DNA of 64,000 nucleotides from Halotalea alkalilenta (GTDB lineage: Bacteria; Pseudomonadota; Gammaproteobacteria; Pseudomonadales; Halomonadaceae), in NCBI RefSeq assembly GCF_001648175.1, contig NZ_CP015243.1, forward strand, positions 992,001 through 1,056,000. Direction: 5' to 3'. Shown in pieces: positions 16,316-25,001 of this stretch. How positions within the stretch are numbered: the first letter of the stretch is position 1; every line of letters begins with the position of its first letter. The position numbers and the translations under genes were made by a program. The notes beneath the pieces were generated by a model. That model was not told the DNA's origin and did no database searches. It worked only from the letters and a program-made list of their open reading frames with translations.

Positions 16316-18589
16316 TTAGCGCCGCTTAGCCGGTCGATAATCGAAGCCGACGCACTGGGTACGCTGGCAGTCGGGGCCGATATGGAGCTCGAAGCGGCCG
16401 GGCTCGACTCGCCAGGCGAGGTCATGACCGAGGAAGCCTAGCTGGCCGAGGCTCACGACGAAGCTGACCTCCCGGCTCTCCCCGGGTTCGAGGGTAACGC
16501 GGTCGAAGTCGATCAGCTCGCGCACGGGCCGGCTGATACTGGCCACGGGATCGCGCAGGTAGAGCTGGACCACCTCCACTCCGGGGCGCTCGCCCTGGTT
16601 GGAAAGCTCTATGCGTAGTTCGATGGTGTCGTGCTCGCCTTCGATCAGATCACGGTCGAGGCGGGGCGTGCCGTATTCGATGCGGGTGTAGCCAAGGCCG
16701 TGGCCGAAGGGATACAGCGGGGTGTTGGCGACATCGAGATACTTCGAGGTGTAGCGTTCATCGGCGTCGAATGGGCGGCCGGTCGGCGCTTGAGCGTAGT
16801 ACAGCGGCAGCTGGCCGACCGCACGGGGAAAGCTCATCGGCAGTCGCGCGCAGGGCGCGTGGTCGCCGAACAGCAGCTCGACCAGCGCCGCGGCGCCCTC
16901 GGTCCCCGGCCACCAAGCATGCAGCAACGCCTGGGCCTTGGGGGCCAGTTCGCTGAGTACCAGTGGTCGACCGCTCATCGTCACCACCACGGTTGGCGTA
17001 CCGGTGCCGATCACCTTCAGCGCCAGCTCGAGCTGGTGGCCCGGCAGCCCTATGTCGGCGCGGCTCGCCGCCTCGCCGCTCATGGATTCGCGTTCCCCGA
17101 GTACAAGGATCGCGACCTGTGCTTGGCTTGCCTCGCGTACCGCTGCGTCGATCGCTTCCTTCACTTTGCGCCGATGGCCGTGCTCGGTCGTCTTCGGTAC
17201 GCCTCGGCTATGGGTGATCAACGCATCGGGCAGGCGGTCGCCGAGCGCTTCGAGCACGCTGGTCACCTCTTCCGCCCGGCCGTCGCCGTGCCAGGGACCG
17301 AGCAGGTCCGCATGCGAGTCGGCCAGCGGGCCGATCAGCGCCACTCGCTCGAGCTCGGAGGAGAGCGGCAGCAGGCCATCGTTTTCGAGCAGCACCATCG
17401 AGTCGCGCGCGATCGAGCGCGCGGTCTCGAGATGCTCGGGGGTGAGCAGGGTCGTGCGCTCGCGCTGTTCGTCGCTGTAGCGGTAAGGGTCGTCGAACAG
17501 CCCGAGGGCGTACTTGAGCACCAGGATACGCTTCACCGCCTGGTCGATGCGTGCGCCATCGACGGCTTCCTCGGCGACCAGTTCGGCGAGGTGGTCGAGG
17601 AAGTAGCCATCCTGCATGTCCATGTCGACCCCGGCATTGACCGCCAGCCGGGCGGCGTCCTTCGAATCCTCGGCGACGCCGTGGTGGATCAGCTCCATCA
17701 CCGCGGTGTAGTCGGTCACCACCAGGCCCTCGAAGCCCCATTCGCGGCGCAGGATCTGGTCCAGCAGCAAGGAGTTGCAGCTCGCCGGCACGCCGTCGAG
17801 CGCGTTGAAGGCGGTCATCAGCGTGGCGACGCCGGAGTCGACCGCCGCCTTGAACGGCGGCAGGTAGACGCTCCTCAGCAGCCGTTCGGAGATATCCACG
17901 CCGTTGTAGTCGCGTCCTGCTTCGGCCGCGCCGTAGGCGGCGTAGTGCTTGACGCAGGCTGCGACGCTGTCGAGTGCCTCGATCGATTCTCCTTGCAGTC
18001 CGCGTACCTGGGCGGCGGCGACCAGGCTTCCGAGCAGCGGGTCCTCTCCCGCGCCTTCCATCACTCGGCCCCAGCGTGGGTCGCGGCTGATATCGACCAT
18101 CGGTGTGAACACCCAATGGATGCCAGCCGAGGCGGCCTCGCGCGCGGCGACCCTGGATGCCGCTTCTATCGCCTCCAGGTGCCAGCTCGAAGCCATCGCC
18201 AGCGGGATCGGGAAGATGGTGCGAAAGCCGTGGATCACGTCATAGCCGAACAGCAGCGGGATGCCGAGGCGGCTGCCCTCGACCGCGAGGCGTTGCATTC
18301 GTCGAGTGAAGTCGGCGTCGAAGCTGTTGAATACCGACCCGACCCGGCCGGCGCGGATGTCCTGCTCGTAGTCATCGCGCACCGAGGGCCCGGTGACATC
18401 ACGTTCACTGGTGAACTGGGTCATCTGGCCGATTTTCTCTTCGAGCGTCATGCGCGCCAGCAGCGCCTCGGCACGACGCTCGAGCTCGGCCAGTCGCGCC
18501 GGCGCCAGGCCGAGATAGGGAACCTTGAGTGCGCTGGGAGCGTGGATGGACATCTCGTTCTCCACCATCTGCGAAGTTTCAACGAGCAT
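16316..18589 (-). CDS. bglX: GH3 beta-glucosidase, BglX-like
   Basis: 757 aa. Domains in order: GH3 N-terminal TIM barrel (about 35-350) with KHYAAYGAAEAGRDYN and nucleophile Asp293 in LVVTDYTAVMEL; GH3 C-terminal alpha/beta sandwich (about 400-600); fibronectin-III-like domain (about 660-745, ELSNQGERPGVEVVQLYL). Full length for BglX but with no signal peptide, whereas Escherichia BglX is periplasmic; a cytoplasmic enzyme acting on imported oligosaccharides is therefore likely. An alternative start at 18553 (745 aa, GGAGA ahead) is at least as good as 18589. It hydrolyses terminal beta-linked glucose residues. Confidence 0.9.
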   Translation of the reverse strand: MLVETSQMVENEMSIHAPSALKVPYLGLAPARLAELERRAEALLARMTLEEKIGQMTQFTSERDVTGPSVRDDYEQDIRAGRVGSVFNSFDADFTRRMQRLAVEGSRLGIPLLFGYDVIHGFRTIFPIPLAMASSWHLEAIEAASRVAAREAASAGIHWVFTPMVDISRDPRWGRVMEGAGEDPLLGSLVAAAQVRGLQGESIEALDSVAACVKHYAAYGAAEAGRDYNGVDISERLLRSVYLPPFKAAVDSGVATLMTAFNALDGVPASCNSLLLDQILRREWGFEGLVVTDYTAVMELIHHGVAEDSKDAARLAVNAGVDMDMQDGYFLDHLAELVAEEAVDGARIDQAVKRILVLKYALGLFDDPYRYSDEQRERTTLLTPEHLETARSIARDSMVLLENDGLLPLSSELERVALIGPLADSHADLLGPWHGDGRAEEVTSVLEALGDRLPDALITHSRGVPKTTEHGHRRKVKEAIDAAVREASQAQVAILVLGERESMSGEAASRADIGLPGHQLELALKVIGTGTPTVVVTMSGRPLVLSELAPKAQALLHAWWPGTEGAAALVELLFGDHAPCARLPMSFPRAVGQLPLYYAQAPTGRPFDADERYTSKYLDVANTPLYPFGHGLGYTRIEYGTPRLDRDLIEGEHDTIELRIELSNQGERPGVEVVQLYLRDPVASISRPVRELIDFDRVTLEPGESREVSFVVSLGQLGFLGHDLAWRVEPGRFELHIGPDCQRTQCVGFDYRPAKRR

Positions 18590-18693
18590 AGCGTATCGCC
18601 TTCGAGGGGCGTTGCGGCATGCGGCAAAGAGTCGTCTGGCGCCGCGGAGGAAGGGGCGATACTATCTTTATATTGAATTAAGGTAGGTTTGCA

Positions 18694-18966
18694 ATGGATA
18701 CGCCTTCGCGTGGTCGCCGGTCGATACGTTTTCGGACGTCGTGGAACGAGATGAGATACGAGATGAGGATCACCAACAGGCTGCGATTGCCACTCGCGAC
18801 AGGTTGCCTGGTGCTGGTGACGGGCTATGCATTCGTAGCGTTGCTCAAGTGGGAACCCAATTTCACCGCCTGGCCTCATGTGCTCCAGCTGGGCGTAGTG
18901 TGCCTGGCGTCCATCGCAGCCTTGGTCTCCGCCACCGTGCTGAGGTTGTTCGGCGCCGACGACTGA
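18694..18966 (+). CDS. Small two-helix membrane protein, hypothetical
   Basis: 90 aa (or 71 aa from the ATG at 18751). After a basic N-terminus there are two hydrophobic segments, about residues 33-51 and 65-85. AAGG/GTAGG precedes the first ATG. No family recognised. It is divergent from bglX and convergent with the following LysR gene, whose stop lies 7 bp away. Confidence 0.5.
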   Translation: MDTPSRGRRSIRFRTSWNEMRYEMRITNRLRLPLATGCLVLVTGYAFVALLKWEPNFTAWPHVLQLGVVCLASIAALVSATVLRLFGADD

Positions 18967-18972
18967 GCGGAC

Positions 18973-19887
18973 TCATTCCTCCCGCGCGAGGCAGAATTCG
19001 ATGAAGCGCTTGACCAGCGCGCTTCGATACTTGTCGCGGTGAACCAACAGGTGGAACAAACGCTCGATCACGAGCCTCGAACCATCCTCGAGCATGATCT
19101 CCAGTTCCACCAACCGACCGTCGCGCAGGGCATGGCTCGCCTCCCGCTCGGAAACGCAGGTCAAGCCGAGCCCCGCCGCGGTGGCATTGATGATCGCTTC
19201 CGCCGAGTTGAGCTCCAGGCTCGCCTCCCAGCGCTCGAGGCGCGTCGACAGTGCGCGCATGAACTGCTCCCGGGTACCCGAACCCTGCTCGCGCAGCACC
19301 CACGCCTGCCCCTCCAGCGCGCTCACCGGCAGCGGCCCTTCCTGCTCCCACGAGGCTAGCGGGTGATCGTGGCCGGCGACCACCAGCAGCCGGTCACGGC
19401 ACCAATCGATCACCTCGAGCTCGCCCGACTGGGCCTCCCCCTCGATCAGGCCGATATCGAGTTCGAAGCGCTCCAGTGCCGCGCAAACGTCACGGCTATT
19501 GGCCAGGCTCACCCGCTGATCACGATGGCCGGTGGCATCACGGAAATCGCGCAGCAGCCACGGCAGCAGCTGGTTGCCGATGGTATGGCTGGCACCGATC
19601 CGCAGCTGGCCGCGAAGCACATCGCCATCGCTCGAGAACAGCGCCTCCACCTCCCGATGGCGGGCCAGCAGCTCATCCGCCATCGGCAGCAAGCGTTTAC
19701 CCAGGTCATTGATGTAGAGGCGATTCTTATGGCGATCGAAGAGCACATGACCAAGCTGGCGCTCGAGCTCCGACAGCGCCATGCTGACCGCCGGCTTGGT
19801 CAGGTAAAGCCGCTCGGCCGCCGCAGTGATACTGCCTTCGCTAGCGATGGCGACGAAGATACTGAGCTGACGCGGGGCGATTTTCAT
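18973..19887 (-). CDS. LysR family transcriptional regulator (YeiE/CbbR-like)
   Basis: 304 aa. HTH at residues 5-60 (FVAIASEGSITAAAERLYLTKPAVS), effector domain from about 92 (GQLRIGASHTIGNQLLP). The GASHTIG segment and EQGSGTREQF are typical of the CysB/YeiE/CbbR-like group that respond to small inorganic or organic anions. No obvious target gene is divergent from it; the tRNA gene follows on its upstream side. Confidence 0.88.
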   Translation of the reverse strand: MKIAPRQLSIFVAIASEGSITAAAERLYLTKPAVSMALSELERQLGHVLFDRHKNRLYINDLGKRLLPMADELLARHREVEALFSSDGDVLRGQLRIGASHTIGNQLLPWLLRDFRDATGHRDQRVSLANSRDVCAALERFELDIGLIEGEAQSGELEVIDWCRDRLLVVAGHDHPLASWEQEGPLPVSALEGQAWVLREQGSGTREQFMRALSTRLERWEASLELNSAEAIINATAAGLGLTCVSEREASHALRDGRLVELEIMLEDGSRLVIERLFHLLVHRDKYRSALVKRFIEFCLAREE

Positions 19888-20012
19888 CGTTCAGTCCGAA
19901 TGAATTTCCTGCCATCCTACGCTACTCGCACTGAACGTTTCAGCTCGATTCTCCCGACCGAGTGCAAGGGCTTCTCAGCCTGGAGCGAAGCGATTAAAAT
20001 ACGCGCCGGCTC

Positions 20013-20088
20013 GCCGGTATAGCTCAGTTGGTAGAGCAGCGCATTCGTAATGCGAAGGTCGTAGGTTCGACTCCTATTACCGGCACCA
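20013..20088 (+). tRNA. thrW: tRNA-Thr (CGT anticodon)
   Basis: 76 nt including encoded CCA. Acceptor GCCGGTA pairs with TACCGGC; D-arm GCTC/GAGC; anticodon loop TTCGTAA gives CGT (reads ACG); T-arm GTAGG-TTCGACT-CCTAT. It closely resembles the thrW tRNA, a frequent integration target. The gene stays intact because the island carries the same 3' end. Confidence 0.97.
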
Positions 20089-20145
20089 CCCCATCTCCCA
20101 AGGCCTCCTCAGGTGTCGTTACAAAACCTGCGGAGGCCTTGTCGT
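20072..20145 (+). repeat. Left attachment repeat of the island (attL)
   Basis: 74-bp segment starting in the T-arm of tRNA-Thr and running through its terminator. Repeated at 31699-31772 with four substitutions; the first 24 bp (tRNA 3' end plus CCCCATC) are identical and define the likely crossover core. Confidence 0.9.
20100..20145 (+). terminator. Terminator hairpin downstream of tRNA-Thr
   Basis: Stem AAGGCCTCC-x-CAGGT / ACCTG-x-GGAGGCCTT with one internal mismatch, followed by a T-rich stretch (GTCGTTTCTGGCTTT). The hairpin is part of the duplicated attachment repeat and recurs at 31727-31767. Confidence 0.8.
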
Positions 20146-20201
20146 TTCTGGCTTTCTCCCCCCATGGCCTCTCGAGGTTTCACCACGCCACCCCGTGGAT
20201 T

Positions 20202-20252
20202 TATGTATGCGATCGTGTATGCTTTCAGGTACTAACTTTCTTCGCATACATA
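20202..20252 (+). promoter_or_regulatory. GTATGC motif cluster near attL
   Basis: TGTATGCGATCGTGTATGC (20204-20222) holds two GTATGC copies 12 bp apart, and CGCATACATA (20243-20252) is a perfect inverse of TATGTATGCG (20202-20211). A near-identical pair lies next to the right repeat at 31620-31638. The placement suggests integrase arm-type or excisionase sites; it also sits over the integrase promoter. Confidence 0.6.
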
Positions 20253-20262
20253 GATCGCCGCC

Positions 20263-21498
20263 ATGAAACGCTCCGAGATCAAAGCCCGTCCCCTGGCAGA
20301 GAAGACCGTCGCCGCCCTCGAGCCTGAGGAGAAGGCTTACCGTGAGCGCGATGGTGGTGGTCTCTATCTCTATGTCCGCCCCGACGGTGGAAAAAGCTGG
20401 GAGCTGCGCTACCGGAAGCCCGACGGCAAGTACAGCTGGCTCGGCCTTGGTGCCTATCCCGAGGTGAAACCAAAGGAGGCGAGACAGAAGGCCCAGGAAG
20501 CGCGCGACTTGATCGCCCAGGGCACCACACCTCGTCAGCACCAGAAGCAGCAGGAAGCCTTAGCGAATGCCGCGCGTAGCGAGACCGTCGAAGCGCTGAT
20601 GCTGGAATGGCAAAAGATGAAGGCTAACGCGCTGGCGCCTAGCACCCTCAACAAGCTATGGCTGTCGATCACCAAGCATGTGCTGCCCACGATGGGGCGC
20701 ATGCCGATTACCCGCATACAGCCCGCATACATGTTGGAGTTCTTCCGCGGCCTAGAGGCTCAGGGCATCCATGAGACTAGCGCCAAGATACGCCGTGCGT
20801 TGGTGGAAGCATTCGATCTGGCCGCCTTCGCCGGACGGGTGCAGGCAAACCCGGTGCGCGGTGCCGAGCGTTTCGTCGAGTCGCCCAAGAACACCAACTA
20901 CGCCCATGTCTCCCTGCGCGAGCTCCCCGCCCTTATCCGCTCTATTGACCAGTACCCGCGCAGTGCCCATGTGCGCGCAGCCATGCTGCTGCTGGCGCTC
21001 AATGGATGCCGTCCTACTGAGTTGAGGGAGTCGCGCTGGGAGGAGTTCGACCTGGATCGCGGAATCTGGCTGATCCCTGCCGAGCGGATGAAGAAGCGTC
21101 GCCCGCACACAGTTCCGCTGGCACCCATAAGCGTCGAGCTATTGCGAGAGCAGATGGGCCGCACCAGCGCTTATGGCTACGTCTTCCCCAACCGTAACGA
21201 TCCACGCAAACCGATGAGCAACATGGCGATTAACAAGGGCCTGGCGTACCTTGGCTATGCAGGGCGCCAGACCGGCCACGGCTTTCGCCATGTCCTTTCC
21301 ACCGCCCTCCATGAGCGTGGCTATCCCGAGGCCCATATCGAGGCACAGCTAGCTCACCAGAAAGGCGGTGTCGCTGGCGTCTACAACAAAGCCGCCTACC
21401 TCGAGCAGCGCCGAGCCATGATGAACGCATGGGCGGACGAAATCGCCAGCATGATCGAAGGCAAGTCCAACGTGGTGCCGATCAAAGCCAAAGTGTGA
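20263..21498 (+). CDS. int: Tyrosine recombinase (P4-type integrase)
   Basis: 411 aa. N-terminal DUF4102 arm-binding domain (residues 1-90, DGGGLYLYVRPDGGKSW), SAM-like core-binding domain (about 105-200) and a catalytic domain with Arg250 (NGCRPTELR), His339-x-x-Arg342 (HGFR), His365 and Tyr374 (GVYNKAAY). All catalytic positions are present, so the enzyme is probably active at the tRNA-Thr core. It is encoded 118 bp inside the left repeat and reads inward. Confidence 0.95.
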   Translation: MKRSEIKARPLAEKTVAALEPEEKAYRERDGGGLYLYVRPDGGKSWELRYRKPDGKYSWLGLGAYPEVKPKEARQKAQEARDLIAQGTTPRQHQKQQEALANAARSETVEALMLEWQKMKANALAPSTLNKLWLSITKHVLPTMGRMPITRIQPAYMLEFFRGLEAQGIHETSAKIRRALVEAFDLAAFAGRVQANPVRGAERFVESPKNTNYAHVSLRELPALIRSIDQYPRSAHVRAAMLLLALNGCRPTELRESRWEEFDLDRGIWLIPAERMKKRRPHTVPLAPISVELLREQMGRTSAYGYVFPNRNDPRKPMSNMAINKGLAYLGYAGRQTGHGFRHVLSTALHERGYPEAHIEAQLAHQKGGVAGVYNKAAYLEQRRAMMNAWADEIASMIEGKSNVVPIKAKV

Positions 21499-21502
21499 GG
21501 AT

Positions 21503-21624
21503 TTCTTTCGACTTCATTTCTTTTCGACGGAACCAACGGAACCGGCGGAACCGGCGGAACCGTCAGCAGCGGCGCGGCCTCCAGAGGTTCCGTCTGTTTT
21601 TTGGGTGACGGAACCGACGGAACC
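21503..21624 (-). repeat. Left arm of internal inverted repeat (VPP/VPS-coding)
   Basis: This segment, read on the minus strand, matches 26805-26917 on the plus strand. A 27-bp stretch (21592-21618 region) is identical, and the rest differs by a few substitutions and one extra 9-bp GGAACC-containing unit. It decodes to PSPKKQTEPLE followed by VPP/VPS triplets, i.e. a detached copy of the N-terminal part of the gene at 26764. The rest of the 21499-21881 gap shows nothing else convincing. Confidence 0.85.
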
Positions 21625-21881
21625 AGAGCACCCGGCAATAGAGCCTGATCCGACCGGCATACAGCACTCAGCCTTGATCGTTCGATGTGGTCCAGGGACC
21701 GCGTGGTGCGGCTTTGGGTGGCAATGCGGGACGTTCGGTGGTGGAATATCAGTCATGGATATACAGCCAGTGGCAGCGTCCGTTGGCGGCAAGGTTGGCT
21801 GGCTAGGGTCGCTCCCGAAAACGCAGTACTCTACTGCGCCCGCTAGCCTCTTCATTGTGGAGAGCGTGAGGAGTGGCGCGA

Positions 21882-22199
21882 ATGACACTAGAAGAGACAA
21901 TAGCTGAGCGCTATAGAAGTTTTATTTCAGTTGAAGATTTGATTAATGCAATAGCTCGTCAATATAAATGCTCCGAGCAAGACGCCCGTCATGTGCTATC
22001 GGCGGCATTAAGAATTAGTGATCATCCAGAAGTACCTTCTTTATATCGAAGAGAAAAACTTGGTCCGGAGCTTGTCAAAACTTACAAGTATAATGAAATA
22101 TTTGTAAATATTTCGAATGCTGACAGGGACGTAGAGGAAGCATTAGCAAATGATACAAAAGACTTAGAGGAGCTTTTCTCTGATGACATACCATTCTGA
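21882..22199 (+). CDS. Unknown AT-rich island protein, 105 aa
   Basis: 105 aa, mostly helical and acidic at its end (DLEELFSDDIPF). No recognised domain. Start at 21882 is set by AGGAG 8 nt upstream. Base composition is much more AT-rich than its surroundings, with AAA/ATA-type codons, indicating separate origin. It overlaps the next gene by 17 bp, so the two are co-translated. It occupies the slot between integrase and AlpA, a common cargo position in such islands. Confidence 0.75.
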   Translation: MTLEETIAERYRSFISVEDLINAIARQYKCSEQDARHVLSAALRISDHPEVPSLYRREKLGPELVKTYKYNEIFVNISNADRDVEEALANDTKDLEELFSDDIPF

Positions 22200-22998
22200 T
22201 TATAAAAACCTCTTATTTTCAAAGGATGAAATATTTTCTTTATTGTCAAAGGCCGGATTTCCTCTGTCTGATACAAACTTTTTCTCCGCTGATCAGAGTC
22301 AAGCACCTTACAAACCTGTCCAGCAATGGATGAGGCTTTACGCAGCAAAAGGGGCGCTTAGGATTCATGAGGCGGCTTGGATTCTAGCAAATGAAGAGCC
22401 AATCGATCATTATCCCAATACAAATATATTAGGGAAAGAAAATTTAATTAAAAATATATGGTTTTTTGTTGATCTTGTAGAAGCGGGAGAGGTCGAGTGT
22501 CTAAATACGAGTTCCCATATTGATGATGAGCCGCAAACATGGTTGATTGATCACAAGTCTATTTTGAGGTGGGGCCAAAAAACGAGATATGAATGGCCGC
22601 TTGCTGAGCTGATGCAAAATTCATCTGAGCCATCTAGCCTTTCTATTTCCTCGAAGCCCAATTCTGAGATTGATATAGAGACCAGTATTCCGGAAATGGA
22701 TATATTGAGAAAAAAAGTGGATGAACTTGAAGAAGAAATCGCCCAACTAAGATCTAAAATTGAGGAGATAGGGCAATTCCGTCCTCTTCATCCCGAGTAT
22801 CTCTTAGGAGCTGCCATCGCCACTCAAAGAAAATATTGGGCCAGTTGGGATGGAGCACGTGCCGGTGGTACCAAGTCGATCGCTATTAAGGACTACATAC
22901 GCAGTACTTTTCTTGGGCAAGATGGGAAAAACTTGTCTACTGCGGAAGTGAATGCCATTGAAAAGGTTGCCTGCCCATTCAGAAGAGGAAACTCTTAG
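22183..22998 (+). CDS. Unknown AT-rich island protein with coiled coil, 271 aa
   Basis: 271 aa. N-terminal helical region (1-150) with Trp/Tyr-rich patches (QQWMRLYAAKGALRIHEAAWILANEEP), a Ser-rich linker (150-175), a strong heptad coiled coil (about 178-205, LRKKVDELEEEIAQLRSKIEEI) and a C-terminal helical domain (GAAIATQRKYWASWDG). The C-terminal region resembles small DNA-associated prophage proteins only in general character. AT-rich and paired with the preceding gene. Function unknown; a defence, regulatory or partition role is speculative. Confidence 0.75.
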   Translation: MTYHSDYKNLLFSKDEIFSLLSKAGFPLSDTNFFSADQSQAPYKPVQQWMRLYAAKGALRIHEAAWILANEEPIDHYPNTNILGKENLIKNIWFFVDLVEAGEVECLNTSSHIDDEPQTWLIDHKSILRWGQKTRYEWPLAELMQNSSEPSSLSISSKPNSEIDIETSIPEMDILRKKVDELEEEIAQLRSKIEEIGQFRPLHPEYLLGAAIATQRKYWASWDGARAGGTKSIAIKDYIRSTFLGQDGKNLSTAEVNAIEKVACPFRRGNS

Positions 22999-23047
22999 GA
23001 TTTCACCCTAAGGATGAGAGCGTAGCAACCGCGCGCCTTGCAGCTTG

Positions 23048-23112
23048 CCCTTAGGGTAGAATCTATGCCCTGAGGGTGCTCATCCTAAGCCCTAAGGGTA
23101 TTGCCCTGAGGG
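23048..23112. repeat. Four CCCTNAGGG palindromes upstream of AlpA-like gene
   Basis: Copies at 23048-23056 (N=T), 23068-23076 (G), 23090-23098 (A) and 23104-23112 (G), each preceded by G or A and followed by T; degenerate half copies at 23005-23012 and 23083-23089. Centre spacings are 20, 22 and 14 bp. They lie 66-122 bp before the regulator start. They look like an operator array or replication iterons. Confidence 0.8.
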
Positions 23113-23177
23113 TTATGCAGTAGCTCAGCATTGCAATCGTCCATAACGCCACACGGCGTAATCAGGAGATGACTGTG

Positions 23178-23447
23178 ATGCGAACTGATCGAGATAAAGC
23201 CTCAGGAAAGATACCCTTCGGCAACTTTGACCCCAAGTATGTGCAAATCGGCAAGCGCCAAGCGTGTGCGATCCTCGGCATGCCTTCCACTTCGTTCGAC
23301 CGTGCGCGCAAAGAAGACCCTGATTTCCCCGCCGCGATACGCCAAGGAAACAGCCAGAATGCACCTCTGCGCTTCATCTTGGCCGAGGTCTACGCTTATA
23401 GCGCCAAGCTGATCGAAGCTGCACGGGTTCAGGACGGTGCAGTATGA
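23178..23447 (+). CDS. AlpA-like excisionase/transcriptional regulator
   Basis: 89 aa. MerR-like winged HTH of the phage AlpA type: VQIGKRQACAILGMPSTSFDRARKEDPDFPAAI contains the helix-turn-helix and the typical RAR-DPDFP wing. AlpA proteins activate integrase or act as recombination directionality factors. The start at 23178 has AGGAG 9 nt ahead; an ATG at 23169 is too close to the same site. Its stop shares ATGA with the next gene. The palindrome array just upstream is its probable target. Confidence 0.8.
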   Translation: MRTDRDKASGKIPFGNFDPKYVQIGKRQACAILGMPSTSFDRARKEDPDFPAAIRQGNSQNAPLRFILAEVYAYSAKLIEAARVQDGAV

Positions 23448-24106
23448 GCCCATCTCTCATCATCAAGGAGTTTTACGATCATAGAATCGCCTTCAATGCA
23501 GAGGCATGGATTCCTGCTACCCAGGCCACAGCAATGTTTTGGGAAGCGCCCGACGGTTGGTTACGACTTCCTGACATGCGCCGCAATCTCACGGCCTTAG
23601 AAAATAGATACGGGAAAATTCTTTCTTTAAAAAGCTGTCGCGCTCGACTGGATCGAGGTGATGGCACTTTGCTGCATCCTCGACTCGCTATGAGGCCAGC
23701 TCGCTGGTTGTCGATCGAGTCTGCATTGTGGTGTGACAAAAACATCAGCGTCGGCTATTCGTTCATCTGCTTTTACCTGACGGCCCAGAAGATGCAGGAG
23801 CTTGCTGCACTGCTGAAGGTTCGCGAAGCCCAACCATGGCTAAGGGGTGTCGGGCTGAGCACCAAGTCGCGCGGCCAGTTCCATTCAGCGCGTTTAATCG
23901 AGACCCGTGTTCCTAGCTCGCCTCTGATTAGGAGGGGGGCATCCAACCTTGATGCTGTGTTGCAGCAGGCAAAGACCAACGCCTGGTGTACGACGGCGCG
24001 AGATCAGCGTTCAGTCGAGTTGCATTTGATTCTTGGCGCCCACCGGATTGAAGCACTGGAGAAAGCGTTAGCATGGATCGCATGCCCGGGGGTGAGCGAT
24101 GGCTAG
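23444..24106 (+). CDS. Unknown island protein, 220 aa
   Basis: 220 aa, starting in ATGA overlap with the AlpA-like gene. The N-terminal part (residues 15-60, with TQATAMFWEAPDGWLRLP) faintly resembles KilA-N-type DNA-binding modules; this is weak. The centre is basic and hydrophobic, and no catalytic motif is visible. It ends inside the Toprim gene (8-bp overlap), placing it in the replication operon. Probably an operon-linked replication or control protein. Confidence 0.7.
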   Translation: MSPSLIIKEFYDHRIAFNAEAWIPATQATAMFWEAPDGWLRLPDMRRNLTALENRYGKILSLKSCRARLDRGDGTLLHPRLAMRPARWLSIESALWCDKNISVGYSFICFYLTAQKMQELAALLKVREAQPWLRGVGLSTKSRGQFHSARLIETRVPSSPLIRRGASNLDAVLQQAKTNAWCTTARDQRSVELHLILGAHRIEALEKALAWIACPGVSDG

Positions 24107-25001
24107 TCCAAAAAAAAGCCCTGCGGTGGCGGCACGGGGCATCGGAGACATGTTTCGAAAGTTGGCAGATTCGATGCTAGAGCACCATGGAGCCGCGGTC
24201 ACACCAGATAACGATGGTGCTGTGCACCGGCTTGACCACCCAGACGGGCACCGTGGCAATAAGCGTCTTTGGTACGTCCTGCACCATGACTTTGGTGTGC
24301 ATGGCGACTGGTCCACCGGCAAGCGGCACCTCATGTTCGCCGATGGCAGTCCTGACCCTGCTATGGCTCAGAAAGCCCGTGAAAGGGCGGAGCAGGCCAA
24401 GCGTGAGCGAGAGGCTGAGCGCGCGCGCCAGCATGCCCTGGTGGCCGATATGTGCCGTCAGGAATGGCCTTCGCTCGCCAAGGCCGATCCACTGCATCCC
24501 TACCTTGTCCACAAGTGCATTGGGCCAGCCTATCTGCGACAGCAGGGTAATCGTCTGGTGGTGCCATTGAGCGACGGCGAGCGGTTGATGAACTTCCAAT
24601 TCATCGGTCCGCAGGGCACCAAGCGGTTCCGGCCTGGTGGACGCGTGACGGGCTGCTACCACTCCTTTGGAGAATTTTCGCTCGATCGCCCGCTGCTGAT
24701 TGCCGAGGGCTGGGCTACGGCCATGACGCTTCATGAAGCCACGGGCCTTCCGGTAGCTGCAGCCATGAACGCAGGGAACCTTCGCTCGGTCGCAGAGAGC
24801 CTGCGTGCCCGGTATCCATCCATCGCCATCATCGTCTGTGCCGACAACGATCACAGTACTACCGGCAACCCCGGTGTCACCAAGGGCAAGGATGCCGCCA
24901 GTGCTGTGGGAGGTATTTGCATCTGGCCGGAGTTTGCCGCGGGAGATCCGGGAAGCGACTTCAATGATGCCGTGCTGAGCGGTGCGAAGGTGGTGCTATG
25001 A
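24099..25001 (+). CDS. Toprim-domain primase-like protein
   Basis: 300 aa. An N-terminal zinc-ribbon-lacking region, a helical Arg/Glu-rich linker (90-112, KARERAEQAKREREAERAR) and a C-terminal Toprim domain: LLIAEGWATAMTLHEATGLPV supplies the conserved Glu and IAIIVCADND the D-x-D. It corresponds to the primase half of P4 alpha/TraC-like proteins. It probably acts with the DUF927 protein whose start overlaps its stop (ATGA). Confidence 0.85.
   Translation: MASPKKSPAVAARGIGDMFRKLADSMLEHHGAAVTPDNDGAVHRLDHPDGHRGNKRLWYVLHHDFGVHGDWSTGKRHLMFADGSPDPAMAQKARERAEQAKREREAERARQHALVADMCRQEWPSLAKADPLHPYLVHKCIGPAYLRQQGNRLVVPLSDGERLMNFQFIGPQGTKRFRPGGRVTGCYHSFGEFSLDRPLLIAEGWATAMTLHEATGLPVAAAMNAGNLRSVAESLRARYPSIAIIVCADNDHSTTGNPGVTKGKDAASAVGGICIWPEFAAGDPGSDFNDAVLSGAKVVL

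Noticed and set aside
16631..18676. 681-codon plus-strand frame opposite bglX
   Set aside because: Antisense shadow of the GH3 gene.
21526..21624. GGAACC repeats as an independent tandem repeat locus
   Set aside because: They are the coding units of the VPP/VPS linker duplicated from the gene at 26764, so they are handled as an inverted repeat.
23048..23112. CRISPR array
   Set aside because: Repeats are 9-bp palindromes at uneven 14-22-bp spacing, with no 25-40-bp direct repeats and no cas genes in the window.
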